Source: Humulus lupulus (Eukaryota > Streptophyta > Magnoliopsida > Rosales > Cannabaceae). From it: a DNA stretch of 64,000 nucleotides. This document shows, piece after piece, positions 22,042 through 33,080 of the stretch. The position numbers and the translations under genes were made by a program. Under the pieces are notes generated by a model. It saw only the letters and a list, made by a program, of their open reading frames with translations. It was not told the origin of the DNA and did no database searches. Location of the stretch: assembly GCF_963169125.1 (NCBI RefSeq), contig NC_084795.1:134519701-134583700 (forward strand). The letters run 5' to 3'. Every line of letters begins with the position of its first letter. Position 1 is the first letter of the stretch.

Positions 22042-23444
22042 CTATATGGCGATATATCGGCTCTGCCTTAGTCCCAAGCCTCCATTCGTACGTTCGTGCA
22101 AGGCCGACGTGTTTTCTGCATCCTCTGTTAGGCAATATATCGGCTCCCATGCTGCAATATATCACATACGTGAATATTTTAAACACGTAATTGCACTTTT
22201 TCAGCATAATTTGGATGGGATAACTACTTTGACTGAGTCATAATACGACCCTAACAGTTTCTATTAGGTACCAAAGCTTCTATGTCTTTATTTTATCATT
22301 AAAATACTTAATTCCTTAATAATCATAATTATGACAAGTGTCATGTTCTTATTGGCTCTATCTAAACTTTAGGTTATAATAAATAATATATCTAGGACCA
22401 GTAATATTAATCAAACCTTATGTTATAATTAATATTCTTAAACTATAGGTTAAACTTATAAAATCCATAATTGTTGTTATGAGTTTCCAACTAAGTCCCG
22501 GTTTGAACCAAAATCTACGAAATCTAAAATACTATAACTACTACTAACTATCTAGCTAACTAAGTAAACATTCTCGGACTCTACATCCAAATCTCATTAC
22601 CATCTAAATTCAACCACTTGAGTTCCAAACCCTAAAACACTAAAAAAACCAACCAGAGAAATTTAAGAACAAAACTTACTCTAAACCTTACCTCTGTGTT
22701 CATTTTGACCTTAAACTACTTCCCCAACACCTTTAGCTTGTTTTCCCTAAGTCGCCAGCTTCAATTCTCAGCCAAATCCTCAAAAATTCACCAAAACCTC
22801 CAAACACACAAAAGAGAGGGAGAGAGCCGAGAGAGAGAGAAGCCCGAGGGAGTGTCTTTTGTTCTTTAGCTAGTTCTAGAGTTTTGTTTTGACTTGAGTC
22901 TATCCTCAGCTGCCTAAGTCCAAAAATGCCCCTTAATATATCCTTAATCCTTTAATGCTACCCAGGGCAATCCTGTCATTTGCCACATCTCCACAATTCC
23001 CTGAGTATTCCTATAAATCCCTAATTAATCACATCATACCCAAATAATCACTAACTAACTACCCGCAACCCGATAAATTCTGAACACGTGCTATGTTCCC
23101 CAAATACCCCTAGGCTCCCCCGAGCCGGGTATTTGAACCCGTTGTAACTATTTTACAATTCCGCTCCCTAGGATCGTCTAGGATCACATATCACAAATAT
23201 ATCGCCATAATATTGTGGTATAAAGCACAAGACACATAATTCTCATTTATTCCCTCAACGAGCCAAAATTATAATTATGCCCCTATTAACCAGAATGGCC
23301 CCACATGCATATTTAATTCACCTAGATATGCATTTCTAATCACATAATCATTTAATCCACGTATTAACATAATTAAATAAATTATTGCTCTCCAGGCATG
23401 CTAATTAAGGCACTAAGCCTTATTAGCAACTTTGGGATGTTATA

Positions 23445-24664
23445 ACTATCCACTCCTTACAGAACTTTAGTCCTCAAAACTTAGCTAAATAACTCAGGAT
23501 ATCGATCCCGTATCTCAGCCTCAAGTTCCCAAGTTTCCTTTTCCACTTTGATGTTCCTTCACAACACTTTTACTAAGGCAGTGGTCTTGTTCCTCAAGAC
23601 TTTATCATTTCGGTCTAGAATTTGAACCGACTTCTCCTCATAAGACAAATCTTGATCCAGCTCCAGGTTCTCATAACTCAGCACATGCATATGATCTAAT
23701 ACATACTTCTGGAGCATGGACACATAAAATACGTTGTGAACCCATGATACGGATGGAGGCATTGCCAATCTGTAAACTACCTCTCCAACCCATTCAAGAA
23801 TCTCAAAGGGCCCAAAAAATCTAGAACTTAACTTGCCTCTTACTCAAAATCATTTCACCCCTTTCAAGGGAGAAACTCTAAGAAACACATGATCACCGAC
23901 TTGAATTATACACTTCTGCGTCTCAAGTCTGAGTAACTCTCCTATCGACTCTCGGAGGCGAGCATCCAAGCTCTAATAATCTCAATCACCTCATTGGTCC
24001 TCTGAACATCCTCAGGACCTAAGTATTTTCTCTCACCCTTCTCATCCCAATGGATGGGCGATTTGCACTTCCTCCCGTACAACATTTCATGCGGAGCCAC
24101 TCCAATAGTCGCCTGATAGATGTTATTGTATGAAAGCTCAATCAAAGGGAGATACTTAGGAAAAAAGTTGGTTGATTTGGTGTACCTATCCACAATCAAC
24201 CACACAGAGTCATAGTGTCCCATTGTCTTCGGTAATCCAACTACTAAGTCCATGGTGATATCCTCCCATTTCCACTCTGGAATCCCTAAAGGCTACAACA
24301 ACACTACTGGCCTTTGATGTTCAGCCTTCACCTGCTGATAGGTGAAACACTTAGCCACATAATCTACTACATCCCTCTTCATCCCTGGCCACCAATACAG
24401 AGTTCTCAAGTCTTGGTACATCTTCATCGTATTCAGATGTAAGGAGTAGTGAGTGGTATGAGACTCATCTAGAATCTCTCGCCTAATACCAGGATCCATC
24501 AAAATGCAAATCTGACCTTTATACATTAGACCCACCTCTGAAATAGAAAAGTATTTAGCCACTCCGGCTAAGACAACCTCCCTGTGTTTCCTCAACTATG
24601 GATCCTCCTTTTGTGCTTCCTTGATCCTCTCAAGGAACGTGTACTGAAGAGTAATATTTGCTAG
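23445..24664 (-). pseudogene. G3 integrase and chromodomain-like end (core deleted)
   Basis: The zinc-binding end ([31 protein letters not shown]) and MDLVVGLPKTMGHYDSVWLI are readable. The frame then jumps from RYTKSTNFF to PKYLPLIELSYNN. About 270 bp are missing compared with G1, including the second Asp and the Glu of the catalytic triad. The C-terminal part (SVSWVHNVFYVSMLQKYV) and a chromodomain-like stretch (LVKVL-stop-RNIKVEKETWE, LEAEIRDRYPELF) follow. TAG stops at 24293-24295 and 24596-24598 sit at glutamine positions. Confidence 0.8.
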
Positions 24665-26010
24665 CTATCCAACTACTAATTCAATTCCTGCCCTAGTCAT
24701 CTCTTCAGCTAACCTCTCTAATATCTGCCTTGAATTAAATAATTGCCCTGGGCCCTTTCGACTCAATGCGTCGGCTACCACATTGGCTTTCCCTGGATGG
24801 TATAGAATGTCACGGTCATAGTCCTTTACCAACTCCAGCCAACACCTTTGGCGCATATTCAGTTCCTTATGATTAATGAAATACTCTCAACTTTTATGGC
24901 CGGTGTATATTCCGCACTTCTATCCATACAGGTAATGCCTCCATACTTTCAGTGCAAATACCACCGCTGCCAGTTCCAGATCATGAGTGAGATATCTCTG
25001 CTCATACTCCTTCAACTGTCTTGATGCGTACGATATCACTTTTCTAGCTCACATCAATACACACCCCACAATAGACTACAAACTTCTCATTGTCTGATGG
25101 TAGACTCAATACTGGGGTGGTGATCAGCCGTCTCTTCAATTCCTTGAAACTGTTCTCACATCTATTTTTCCAGACATATTTGGTCTTCTTACACGTTAGC
25201 TCGGTCAATGGTGTGGCTATTATGGAGAATCCCTCAACGAACCGCAGATAGTACCCTGCTAATCCCAAGAAACTCCTAACCTCTAGTACACTACTCGGTC
25301 TGGGCCAATCTCTCACTGCCTCAATCTTGCTTGGGTCCACCAGAATCCTCTCCTTACTCACAATGTGGCCCAGAAATGTTACTTGGGGCAACCAAAACTC
25401 ACATTTGCTGAACTTAGCATATATCCTATGCTTTCTCAACCATTGTAGTACCAAACGAAGATGCTGCTCGTGCTCTGTCTCTGACCGGGAGTACACCAGT
25501 ATATCATTGATGAATACGATCACAAACTTATCCAAATAATCCCTGAAGACCATATTCATCAAGTCCATGAAGGGTGCTAGGGAATTTGTTAATCCAAAGG
25601 ACATGACCAGGAATTCATAATGCCCATACCTTGTACGAAATGCGGTCTTTGGTATGTCCTCCTCTTTAATCCTTAACTGGTGGTAGCCAAACCGGAGGTC
25701 AATCTTGGAGAATACTGTCTTTCCATGTAGCTAGTCAAACAAATCATCAATCTTGGGAAATGGGTACTTGTTCTTAATGGTCAACTTATTCAGTTCTCTG
25801 TAGTCAATGCACATCCTTAAGGATCCATCCTTCTTCTTAACGAACAACACTAGAGCACCCCATGGCGAAAAACTGGGTCTGATGAATCCTAAATCCAGTA
25901 ACTCCTGCAACTGAATCTTCAGTTCCTTAAACTCTGTTGGAGCCATTCTATAAGGTGTCCTAGGTAATGGCTCCACCACTGGCGCCAACTCTATGACGAA
26001 CACGATCTCT
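24665..26010 (-). pseudogene. G3 RT and RNase H
   Basis: [43 protein letters not shown] (TAG at 25731-25733), [17 protein letters not shown] and [13 protein letters not shown]. In the last, one Asp of the YxDD-type motif is replaced by Asn, so the active site is lost. RNase H follows with damage near 25040-25080 and 24880-24910, and [22 protein letters not shown] at 24665-24667 replaces glutamine (VVG-stop-LANITLQ). Confidence 0.82.
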
Positions 26011-26950
26011 TAGTGTGGTGGCAACCCTGGCAGGTCCGCTGGGAATACATCAGGAAACTCATATACTAACCTGGTCTCAACTAGTCCAACTGAAACTATC
26101 CTAGATGTATCCACTATGTTTGCTAGGAATCCTAGCAACCTTCTTGCATTGGGTCTCTAGCCTTTAGTGCAGAGATCATAGGTACTCACGGCCCACTCAC
26201 TGTCCCCACAAATACAAAGGGCACCTCCCCTTCCAGTTCAAAGGTCACCATTCTTTGCTTGTAGTCTATCGTTGCCCCATACTTTGATAACAAATCCGTC
26301 CTTGGAATCATATCAAAGTCATCCATTGCTAGCTCAATCAGATCCATAGACAACTCCCTACTGTCTACCTCTACTGGTAATGCTCTAACCCATCTCCTAG
26401 AGACTATCATCTCCCCAGTTGGCAACAAAGTCATGAATCCCCTAGCATACATATCACAAGGTCTACACAAATGATCTATTACTCTAGCAAATACAAATGA
26501 ATGAGTAGCTCCTGAATCAATCAATGCAGGAAGAATTGGCACTAGAAATCTGACCTGTCACGACCGAGGGACTAGCCTCAGCCTCAGTCTTAGTCAAGGA
26601 GAATACTCTGGCTGGAGTGAGACTGACGCTCTTCTTCAATTCTTATTTTCTGGCTTGTGGGCAGTTATTCCTCTGGTGACTGACGCTCCCACAAGGGAAA
26701 CATGCTCTGACTCCACACTCTCCCTAATGTCGTTGCCTACATCGAGGACACTCTAGGAAGCTCCTCCAGTTCTCTCCCTCACCCTGACGACCACTGAAAG
26801 CACCCCGTGCCCTCCTATCTGAACCAAGAGGAACAAAAGAATCTGGGGCCTTTCTCTTCTACTCACTGTGGCCACTACCCCGGCTAGAACCAGTGAAAGG
26901 AGGCACTGTCCTCCGAGCGTCGCGCCTTGTGTTCAGTTGATGATTCTATC
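26011..26950 (-). pseudogene. G3 gag remnant (zinc knuckle) and protease
   Basis: The knuckle reads GECGVRACFPCGSVSHQRNN with the CCHC spacing kept, then TPARVFSLTKTEAEASPSVV. The protease has IDSGATHSFVFARVIDHLCR, then a damaged FDMIPRTDLLSKYG where G1 has MILGMDWL. Upstream of about 26950 the sequence passes directly into leader sequence, so about 280 N-terminal gag codons are missing. Confidence 0.78.
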
Positions 26951-27384
26951 TTCCTTGGAAGCATACTATCAACTTATACCTTCCTGCAATAATCAATACA
27001 GCCAGTTAGGTAGTGATAACTAAACCTCTTGCTACCTCACGGTTCAAGATCAAACTGAATCCATCCTTGTTCCACAATCATGCTAATAAGCATGTCGATT
27101 GATGATCATAACATTTAACATTTAGCACTTAACAGTTAACAATTAACGATGCTAATAAGCATGGTCTAGCAATATCAGTGCTAATGAGCACGTTCTTACT
27201 CATCATGCAGTAGTCAAGGGCCAGCCTTATTAGTGTATCTCATGCAGGCAGATAAAGCATGTATATTCTATTTAAGCAGTTAAACACATAACAACATAAA
27301 TAGTTACCAAACTATGAGTCGAGCTTGTCTTCAGTGGCGAGTGTACATGCCCAGCCAGTCTATAGGAACCCAAAACCTTGGCAC
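26951..27384 (-). other. G3 untranslated leader
   Basis: AT-rich and similar to the G1 leader (GTTTAGTTATCACTACCTAA-like text near 27005-27025). No frame is seen. Confidence 0.6.
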
Positions 27385-27396
27385 GCTCTAATACCA
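27385..27396 (-). promoter_or_regulatory. G3 primer-binding site (one change)
   Basis: The minus strand reads TGGTATTAGAGC, a single C-to-T change from the initiator tRNA-Met complement, three bases from the LTR end. Confidence 0.85.
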
Positions 27397-27871
27397 AGTT
27401 GTAACGCCCTGGTTAACCAAGACCGTCACACTGTGTACTTTAAATAGTGCTTAACTCGCTAAATGATTCATTGGGCCATAAACGTGCATCTAAGTGTTAT
27501 TAATGGGCCAGGGTGAAAATCTTGGTCAAACGGAATGGATTTATTTTACTAAAAACATTAAATTGTACATGGGATCCCATAAATGTATTTACAAGGTTTT
27601 TTACAATCCAAAATGGTCATTACATTTCAAAAGTTACAATCCACCGACCTAAGCGCAAAAATAGGGTTAAACCCTAGTTCCCCTGAGAAACACCTTAGCC
27701 ATGGTGGTCAAGCGGTCACATATGTACACATTGCCATCTAAGCTCTCCACTCAAGGCTAGGTAAGATTTTCTTTCCCTTTACCTGCACCACATAGCACCC
27801 GTGAGCCAAGGCTCAGCAAGAAAACTTATTATTTCATGTATACAATATAAATAAATGATCATGTAATCATT

Positions 27872-28140
27872 ATAGGGTCCTGTGTCCTAGATTGTTGACT
27901 ATTTAGTCGTTCTGGGGACCTGCGCCCTAAATAGATTACTAGTAAGTCATTTTGGGGTCCTGCACCTTAAATAGATGACTAATAAGTCTCTCTAGGGTCC
28001 TACGCTCTGAATAGATGACTAATAAGTCTCTCTGGGGTCCTGCGCCTTAAATAGATGACTAATAAGTCTCTCTAGGGTCCTACGCCCTGAATAGATGACT
28101 AATAAGTCACTCTGGGGTCCTGCGCCCTAAGCCATGTGAC
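27872..28140. repeat. Tandem array in the G3 LTR, about 42-bp unit, about 6 copies
   Basis: The unit consists of GACTAATAAGTC followed by TCTCTGGGGTCCTGCGCCC and AAATA, repeated six times with point changes. It is partly analogous to the G1 array: both contain a GTGACT or GACTAA core with AAGTC. Confidence 0.85.
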
Positions 28141-28789
28141 TATCAATTCATCAAAGCCTTTTAGCCCTGGCTCTGAGTAACTAGTCATAGACTAGCCAAG
28201 CACTTTAGTTTTCTTCGACCAATAGGTCGGTCAAGCATTTAATGTTCATGTTGATTAGATCTAATCATTTCGGCACGTGTTAATATGCTATTGTCGCTCT
28301 TGACTCATAAGTTAACTCCATACGACCAGCGCTCAGTACTATTGCCAATCATGACTGATAAGTCAGAGCTTCACGACCAGTATTAAACACCATTGTCATT
28401 TCTGACTAATAAGTCAGTGTCATTCACAAGTAAGCAATGTTGATAGGCATTTACAATGCAACCAATGTCCATATATAGAGCACTTAACATGCCTCATCAA
28501 TAATCATGTATGTCACATACTGGGTGCAGTTTTCTTACCTCAGACTTGAGCGTAAAATAAATAAAGAACGACCCTTAAGAACGATCATGTCCTTAGGTCC
28601 TTAGCAGTCACCTAATCATAACCAAATATGAAATCTCATCAATAAAATGAGTAATAAACGGTTCATGGACTAATACCCATCTCCCGGGACCTCGAATCCT
28701 ACTAAAACGGTTAGTAAATTCAATCCCGAGCCTTGAGACTCGAAAACCTGCACTTAAAACTAGTTAAAACCCAATCTGGCTCAAAGAGG

Positions 28790-28915
28790 ACAGGCGGGCC
28801 GTGACCTGCCCCCAAGGGTCGCGGTGCGCCCCAAGACAGAGATCCCCCTGTCTGGGTGCCAGGGGCGGGCCGCGACTTTCCCTTGAGGGTCACGGCGCCC
28901 CTGCCAGGCAGAGCC
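28790..28915. repeat. GC-rich direct repeats in the G3 LTR
   Basis: GGCGGGCCGTGACCTGCCCC and GGGCGGGCCGCGACTTTCCC are diverged repeats, each followed by AAGGGTCGCGG- or GAGGGTCACGG-type text. They correspond to the GGGCCGCGGC cores of G1. Confidence 0.7.
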
Positions 28916-29897
28916 CAAAGAAGGTCCTGAGGTTCACTCAAGTCGCGACTTGACCTTGCAAACCCAGCTCCCCTGCATTTTCTCAATCTAAACTCAGCCA
29001 AAACTCATTAAACCAATCCCAATATCACAACCAAACATTAATACAACATTACTACCAATCTAACAACAAAACCCAAGCTTTATAACACCCAAAACACCAT
29101 CAATTACTCAATTCTAAAATCAAAATATCAAGCTTATAAACCATCTTAAAAACATAGGAAAAACCTTTAAGTTCAAGCTAAAAAATCATTACCTCAAACA
29201 CAGAATTAACACCTAATCTTCACTCAAACTAAAACCCAACTCAAATAGCCTCAAATCTCTTAAGGTTCAAGCTTCAAAATGAACACAATGATAGATAGAG
29301 AGAATGATCGAGAGAAAGAAAAGAGAACTCTATTTTTGCTTGTTCCTTCTACAGCCTACCCTTGGCTGAACATATCCAATGGTCTAAATGACTTCAAAAC
29401 TAAGCAAGGGAAAAATTGTCATTTCCCACCTATCCCGTTAATCATAATTAACGTCTTCCAATTATCGTCATTCCCAATATCCTCAAATAATTATTAAATC
29501 ATATCCCATTACCCGTTCATTCCCGGTAATGTACTAAATACAAATTTACCCCTAGGCTCACCCCGAGCCAGGTAATTAACTCCGTTATGAACAAATCGCT
29601 AACTTACATCCTAGGATCGTCTCATGCCGAATGGCTCAAACATATCCACATAATAATGTGGTCCCACTCATATATCACATACATGCACATAAATACACAA
29701 ATACGCCATCAACGACAAAAATTATGAAAATGTCATTCTTATAAGAAGTGGACCCACATGCATGTAATTATCATCATATAATAATATAATTTACATAATC
29801 ATGCATATAATCACATAATAATGCATTAAATCAATTATGGCCCTCATGGCCCCCTAATTCTGGCATTAAGCCACATTAGGGAATTTGGGACATTACA

Positions 29898-30294
29898 GCT
29901 TCGGCTCACGAGTGCTCTATGGTGCAGGTAAGGGCAAGGGAAAGGTCGATCAACCATGAGTTGGAGAGAATGGTGTGGCGTGCACATGTTCGACCAACGT
30001 GGCTGCCACGGCCAGGGTTATTTTGAGGAATTCACTGTAAATTGCTGGTTTTGTCGCTTAGGTCGACTACATTGTAACTTTTGAATTATAATACATTTTT
30101 GAAACAGTATTTCGCGATCCCAATGTATAACTTTTATGAATTTTAACGAATGTCCAAATCTTTCATAATTAATGTTGCACAATGAGTTTTTATTTCAATT
30201 TAATCACAATTTTCAACATAAAACCTCGATTAGCAAGCTAATGACACACTTTATAAATCACATGGTAATGGCTCTAAGGTAGTAGTGCGTTATA
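29898..30294 (+). repeat. Fragment of a gypsy LTR, opposite orientation
   Basis: It reads like the reverse complement of the G3 LTR 3' portion: GGCTCACGAGTGCTCTATGG, then GTGCAGGTAAGGG, then TCGCTTAGGTCGACTACATTG, ending near TAGTGCGTTATA. It starts directly at the G3 boundary, so G3 probably inserted into this LTR. Confidence 0.75.
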
Positions 30295-30577
30295 GACTAG
30301 GTCATTTGTATTCACGCACAAATTTGTACTGAGAAGAGACTCTGCCAAATTGTTTTCATCCAAAACTTTGAGAGAGTATTTATAATAACAGTGACTCGTG
30401 GACGTAGGTAGATTTTAACTGTTGAACCACGTTAAAATCTCTAGTTTCTTCTATTTTTTCTAAATCATTACTTATTGCTCTACATAATTAAGTTAACAAA
30501 AAACAACGTCAACAAAAATTTTATAACATTTAAATTTATATTAATATAATTATTAAATATCTAGTCTTGTATTATAT
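30295..30577 (+). repeat. Degenerate LTR end, Tat/Retand-like
   Basis: GTAGATTTTAACTGTTGAAC, then ACGTTAAAATCTCTAG and AACAACGTCAACA, resemble the 3' end of the G4 LTR (GGATTTTAACCTTTGAACC, CGCGTCAACA). It looks like an old relic of that family. The last 60 bp are AT repeats. Confidence 0.45.
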
Positions 30578-31560
30578 TGTTATCCCCAAAATTTGAATAC
30601 AATGACGTGGCGATCAAAAGTGACAAGTGGAAATACATGGTAGTCAATAAATGTGTTATCAAGAAAGGCAAAAGGTTTGAGATGAATATTCAGAGTTGCG
30701 ATATTACTGGTCATAAAAATTATTTATTTGGTTGGAAGTGATTTGATCGACTAGGTGAAATTTCTGACTGACCAGTAAAGCGCTTTGGCCGACCAGTCAT
30801 CTTGGGGTCAAGTGTAACCGGTCAATCAAATGTTTTGCCTAACCAGAAGGGTGTTTTGGCCGACCAGTCTCACTTCAGGGAGTGGAGTTGGCCGACCAAA
30901 CAAATCATAATTCTGCAACAAAATTTCAGTAACGACTTCAGCTAGAATTATTCGTACCCACAGCGGGAATCTCTCAGATTATCCCAAAGAAATCGCATAT
31001 TGTTGTATTTTAAATTTGATTATTAATTAAATATTGGTTAGAGCAACTGAATTATCCCGATTATGAGGGACTTTGATTTGTACAATCCTGAGCCTATAAA
31101 TAAAGAGCTCATGGCATCATTGAGGGGATTCGAATTCTGATTTTCCTGGGAGAGCATTTGTATTCTGAGAGAAATCTTGTATTTTCTTCATTTACACTTA
31201 AGAAACTCAGTTGACACAGATTCATCTGATCTTAAGTGTAGATCTATATATCACAACTCTAAGTGGATTAAGCTATTATCAACATATTGGGGTTGAACCA
31301 CTATAAAATTATCAATGTCTTATTTTCTCTTGAAGGTTTACTGTAGTTTTGACATCTATTCATCGTTGGCCAAAATCGTGGTCAATATATATATTATTAT
31401 AATAATGATATTTTATAACCTTTGAATTTGAATTTGAATTTATGTTAATATAATTATTATATATGCCGTCTTATTTTAAATATTATTATAATAATGATAT
31501 TTTATAATATTTGAATTATATTAATATAATTGATAAATATCTATTTTTAAGTTATTTTTT
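30505..31560. repeat. AT-rich minisatellite, about 3 units, split by the solo LTR
   Basis: Units of roughly 85-95 bp containing ATTTTATAA, TTGAATT or TTAAATT, TATTAATATAATT and AAATATCTA- or TATATGCCG-like ends occur once before the LTR (30510-30577) and twice after it (31390-31560). Confidence 0.55.
30578..31385 (+). mobile_element. Probable solo LTR, about 0.8 kb
   Basis: Starts TGTTATCCCCAAAAT and ends ATCGTGGTCAA. It contains a TATA box (TATAAATA at 31095-31102) and downstream text of an R/U5 type, and has no coding sequence. TATAT lies on both sides (30573-30577, 31386-31390), but this is in AT-rich DNA and is weak evidence. GGCCGACCAGTC-type motifs occur several times at 30780-30900. 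Confidence 0.6.
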
Positions 31561-33080
31561 TTAGGTTTATTTCATTAAATATTTAGAGTATTTCATTAAA
31601 GGTGACAAAACTAAAATAAAAAAAAAAAATTGTTATCTATAGATAGAAGATTCCTTCATTATTCATATAAATACAACTTAATTGATAAATAGAATGTACA
31701 CGTGTAAGTTTCAAATCTACTTTTTATATATATTATAATGAAATGGAAAGAGATAGGGACAAGATTTATTTACATAAAAAATATGGGAGACAATTATTAC
31801 ATAAAATAAAAATAATTATAAAAATTACATACAAAATTTTATTTATAAAAATTTATTTCCAAAAAATATCATTGTCTAAAAAGTAATATACCTGAATTTG
31901 AAACATTCCCAAAATCCTAATTTTCCCATTTTTTTGAGTTTTAAAAAGTAATATTTTAGTTACTTAAAATGTTAATAAGTTACTAATTTGTTTCTTTTTT
32001 ATAAAATAATTATTTTTAGAGCATATTATTTTATATATATATTTTATCTTAAGATTCTAATTAATCATTTTTAAGTTAAATTATGGTGTCTTATTATTAT
32101 TAAGGTATTTTTACATTGTCGATTAGTCATTTTTTAGAAATTAATGAGTTACAATAAAATACAACAAATTACTATATAGCTTATTATTAAAAGTTACTTT
32201 TAGTATACTATACAATTTCTTTTTTAATGAAAAATTTTAATTCACTTTTTAGTCACTAATGTAATTTACATGGGAGTAATAATGTTTTTTATAAATCAAA
32301 CAAAAAAGAAACTTAAAAGTTACATGCGAATTATAATAATAAATACACCTTTCAGTATTTTATCATTAATTTTTGTTTGATCAAATTAAAAAATAACTAC
32401 ATAGTTACTTTTTAAATACAACATAGAAATTACTTATTACAATTATTAAGAAACATTTCTGTTTTGTTTACAGACAAAGCTAAAAAAGAAACTTAAACGT
32501 TACTTTTTAAATACAACACAAAACCTACCACATCCTATCATCTTCTTTAGTGACGTCAAGAAACACATACTTGTCATATACCAAAATGACCATCTTCAAG
32601 AGTAGGTCGCGACGGTACAACTCTTGAGCCCAAATAACTAGCGATGTGATCGGAAAAAGCTTCTAAAGCCGCAGAATACCCACAAACTTGCCGAAAAAAA
32701 GACTCTGAGTGGTTGGAGTTTTCCGAAAAATGCAGTCAAAGTCGCACCTTCGACGACTTTGATCTGCGCGTGTAGTCTTCTCCGGCATCAGATGGCGGCA
32801 AGGTTTGGGCTGTGAGATCGTCGGTACAGTGTCTTCCCTCCTGTCTGGCGCGTGTAGCAGTATGGTGGCCGGAATATGACAACTTACTTGAAGAGTGAAA
32901 GAGTTTTCAAAGTTTCTAAAAAAGGTATTAAAACATTATTCTTTATAATATTTATACGCGTTATTTTTTAAATTAAAATTAAAAAAAAACGTATCACAAT
33001 GTAATTTTCTCAAAAAATATTTATAATATATATCTTAGCATTTAAGGATTTTTGTCCTTTTACAATCTACTTTTTTTTTA
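31561..33080. other. AT-rich intergenic DNA with one half of a dispersed direct repeat
   Basis: No gene is seen. Text at about 31660-31790 (AATAGAATGTACACGTGTAA, then GAGATAGGGACAAG) recurs at about 33485-33615. A GC-richer island at about 32560-32890 has no frame longer than about 60 codons that I can support. Confidence 0.5.

Larger units (their letters stand above)
11806..23444 (-). mobile_element. G2: Ty3/gypsy element without integrase, host of three nested LTRs
   Basis: On the minus strand: 5' LTR (20682-23444), primer site, extra ORF, gag, zinc knuckle, protease, RT, RNase H, then a truncated 3' LTR (11806-12459). Integrase and the proximal part of the 3' LTR are missing, removed by one deletion near 12459. 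Three later elements interrupt it at 13236, 15724 and 17788. The flanks ACTAA (11801-11805) and ACTAT (23445-23449) agree at 4 of 5 bases, but the right flank may instead be the polypurine end of G3. LTR ends read TATAA and TTATA, not TG and CA. Chromovirus-like protease context (TRVFALTQGEADAS) suggests Tekay-like affinity. Confidence 0.8.
20682..23444 (-). repeat. G2 5' LTR, probably also the 3' LTR of G3 (shared or chimeric), 2.76 kb
   Basis: The low-coordinate part (20682-21320) matches the G2 3' LTR fragment. The high-coordinate part (about 22600-23444) resembles the other Tekay-like LTRs, with purine-rich GAGAGAGAGAG near 22830 and TTTGGGATGTTATA at the end. It abuts the apparent polypurine tract of G3 (GGAGTGGATAG, minus strand) and the G2 primer site on the other side. 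No second LTR lies between them. It is one LTR serving two elements, or a fusion of two. Minus-strand ends are TATAACATCCC and GGCCATTATA. Confidence 0.7.
23445..29897 (-). mobile_element. G3: Tekay-like Ty3/gypsy element with deletions in gag and integrase
   Basis: On the minus strand: 5' LTR 27400-29897, primer site, leader, remnant gag, knuckle, protease, RT, RNase H, integrase, chromodomain-like end, then the LTR at 23444. It is similar to G1 throughout but older or more damaged. The N-terminal two thirds of gag and the integrase catalytic core are deleted. The right flank is GCTTC; because the left LTR is shared with G2, no matching duplication can be shown. Confidence 0.85.
27400..29897 (-). 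repeat. G3 5' LTR, 2.5 kb
   Basis: On the plus strand it reads TGTAACGCCC to GGGACATTACA, canonical TG and CA ends on the element's strand. It carries the CCGTGAGCCAAGGC block (27800), a tandem array (27872-28140) and GC-rich direct repeats (28795-28910). The ends and block order match the G1 LTR. Confidence 0.9.

Noticed and set aside
27872..28140. Regular repeats resembling a CRISPR array
   Set aside because: Units are directly adjacent variants of one 42-bp sequence inside an LTR, without unique spacers; this is plant nuclear DNA without cas genes.
29279..29497. 72-codon plus-strand frame
   Set aside because: Within the purine-rich part of the G3 LTR, starting in AGAGA-type sequence; no domain.
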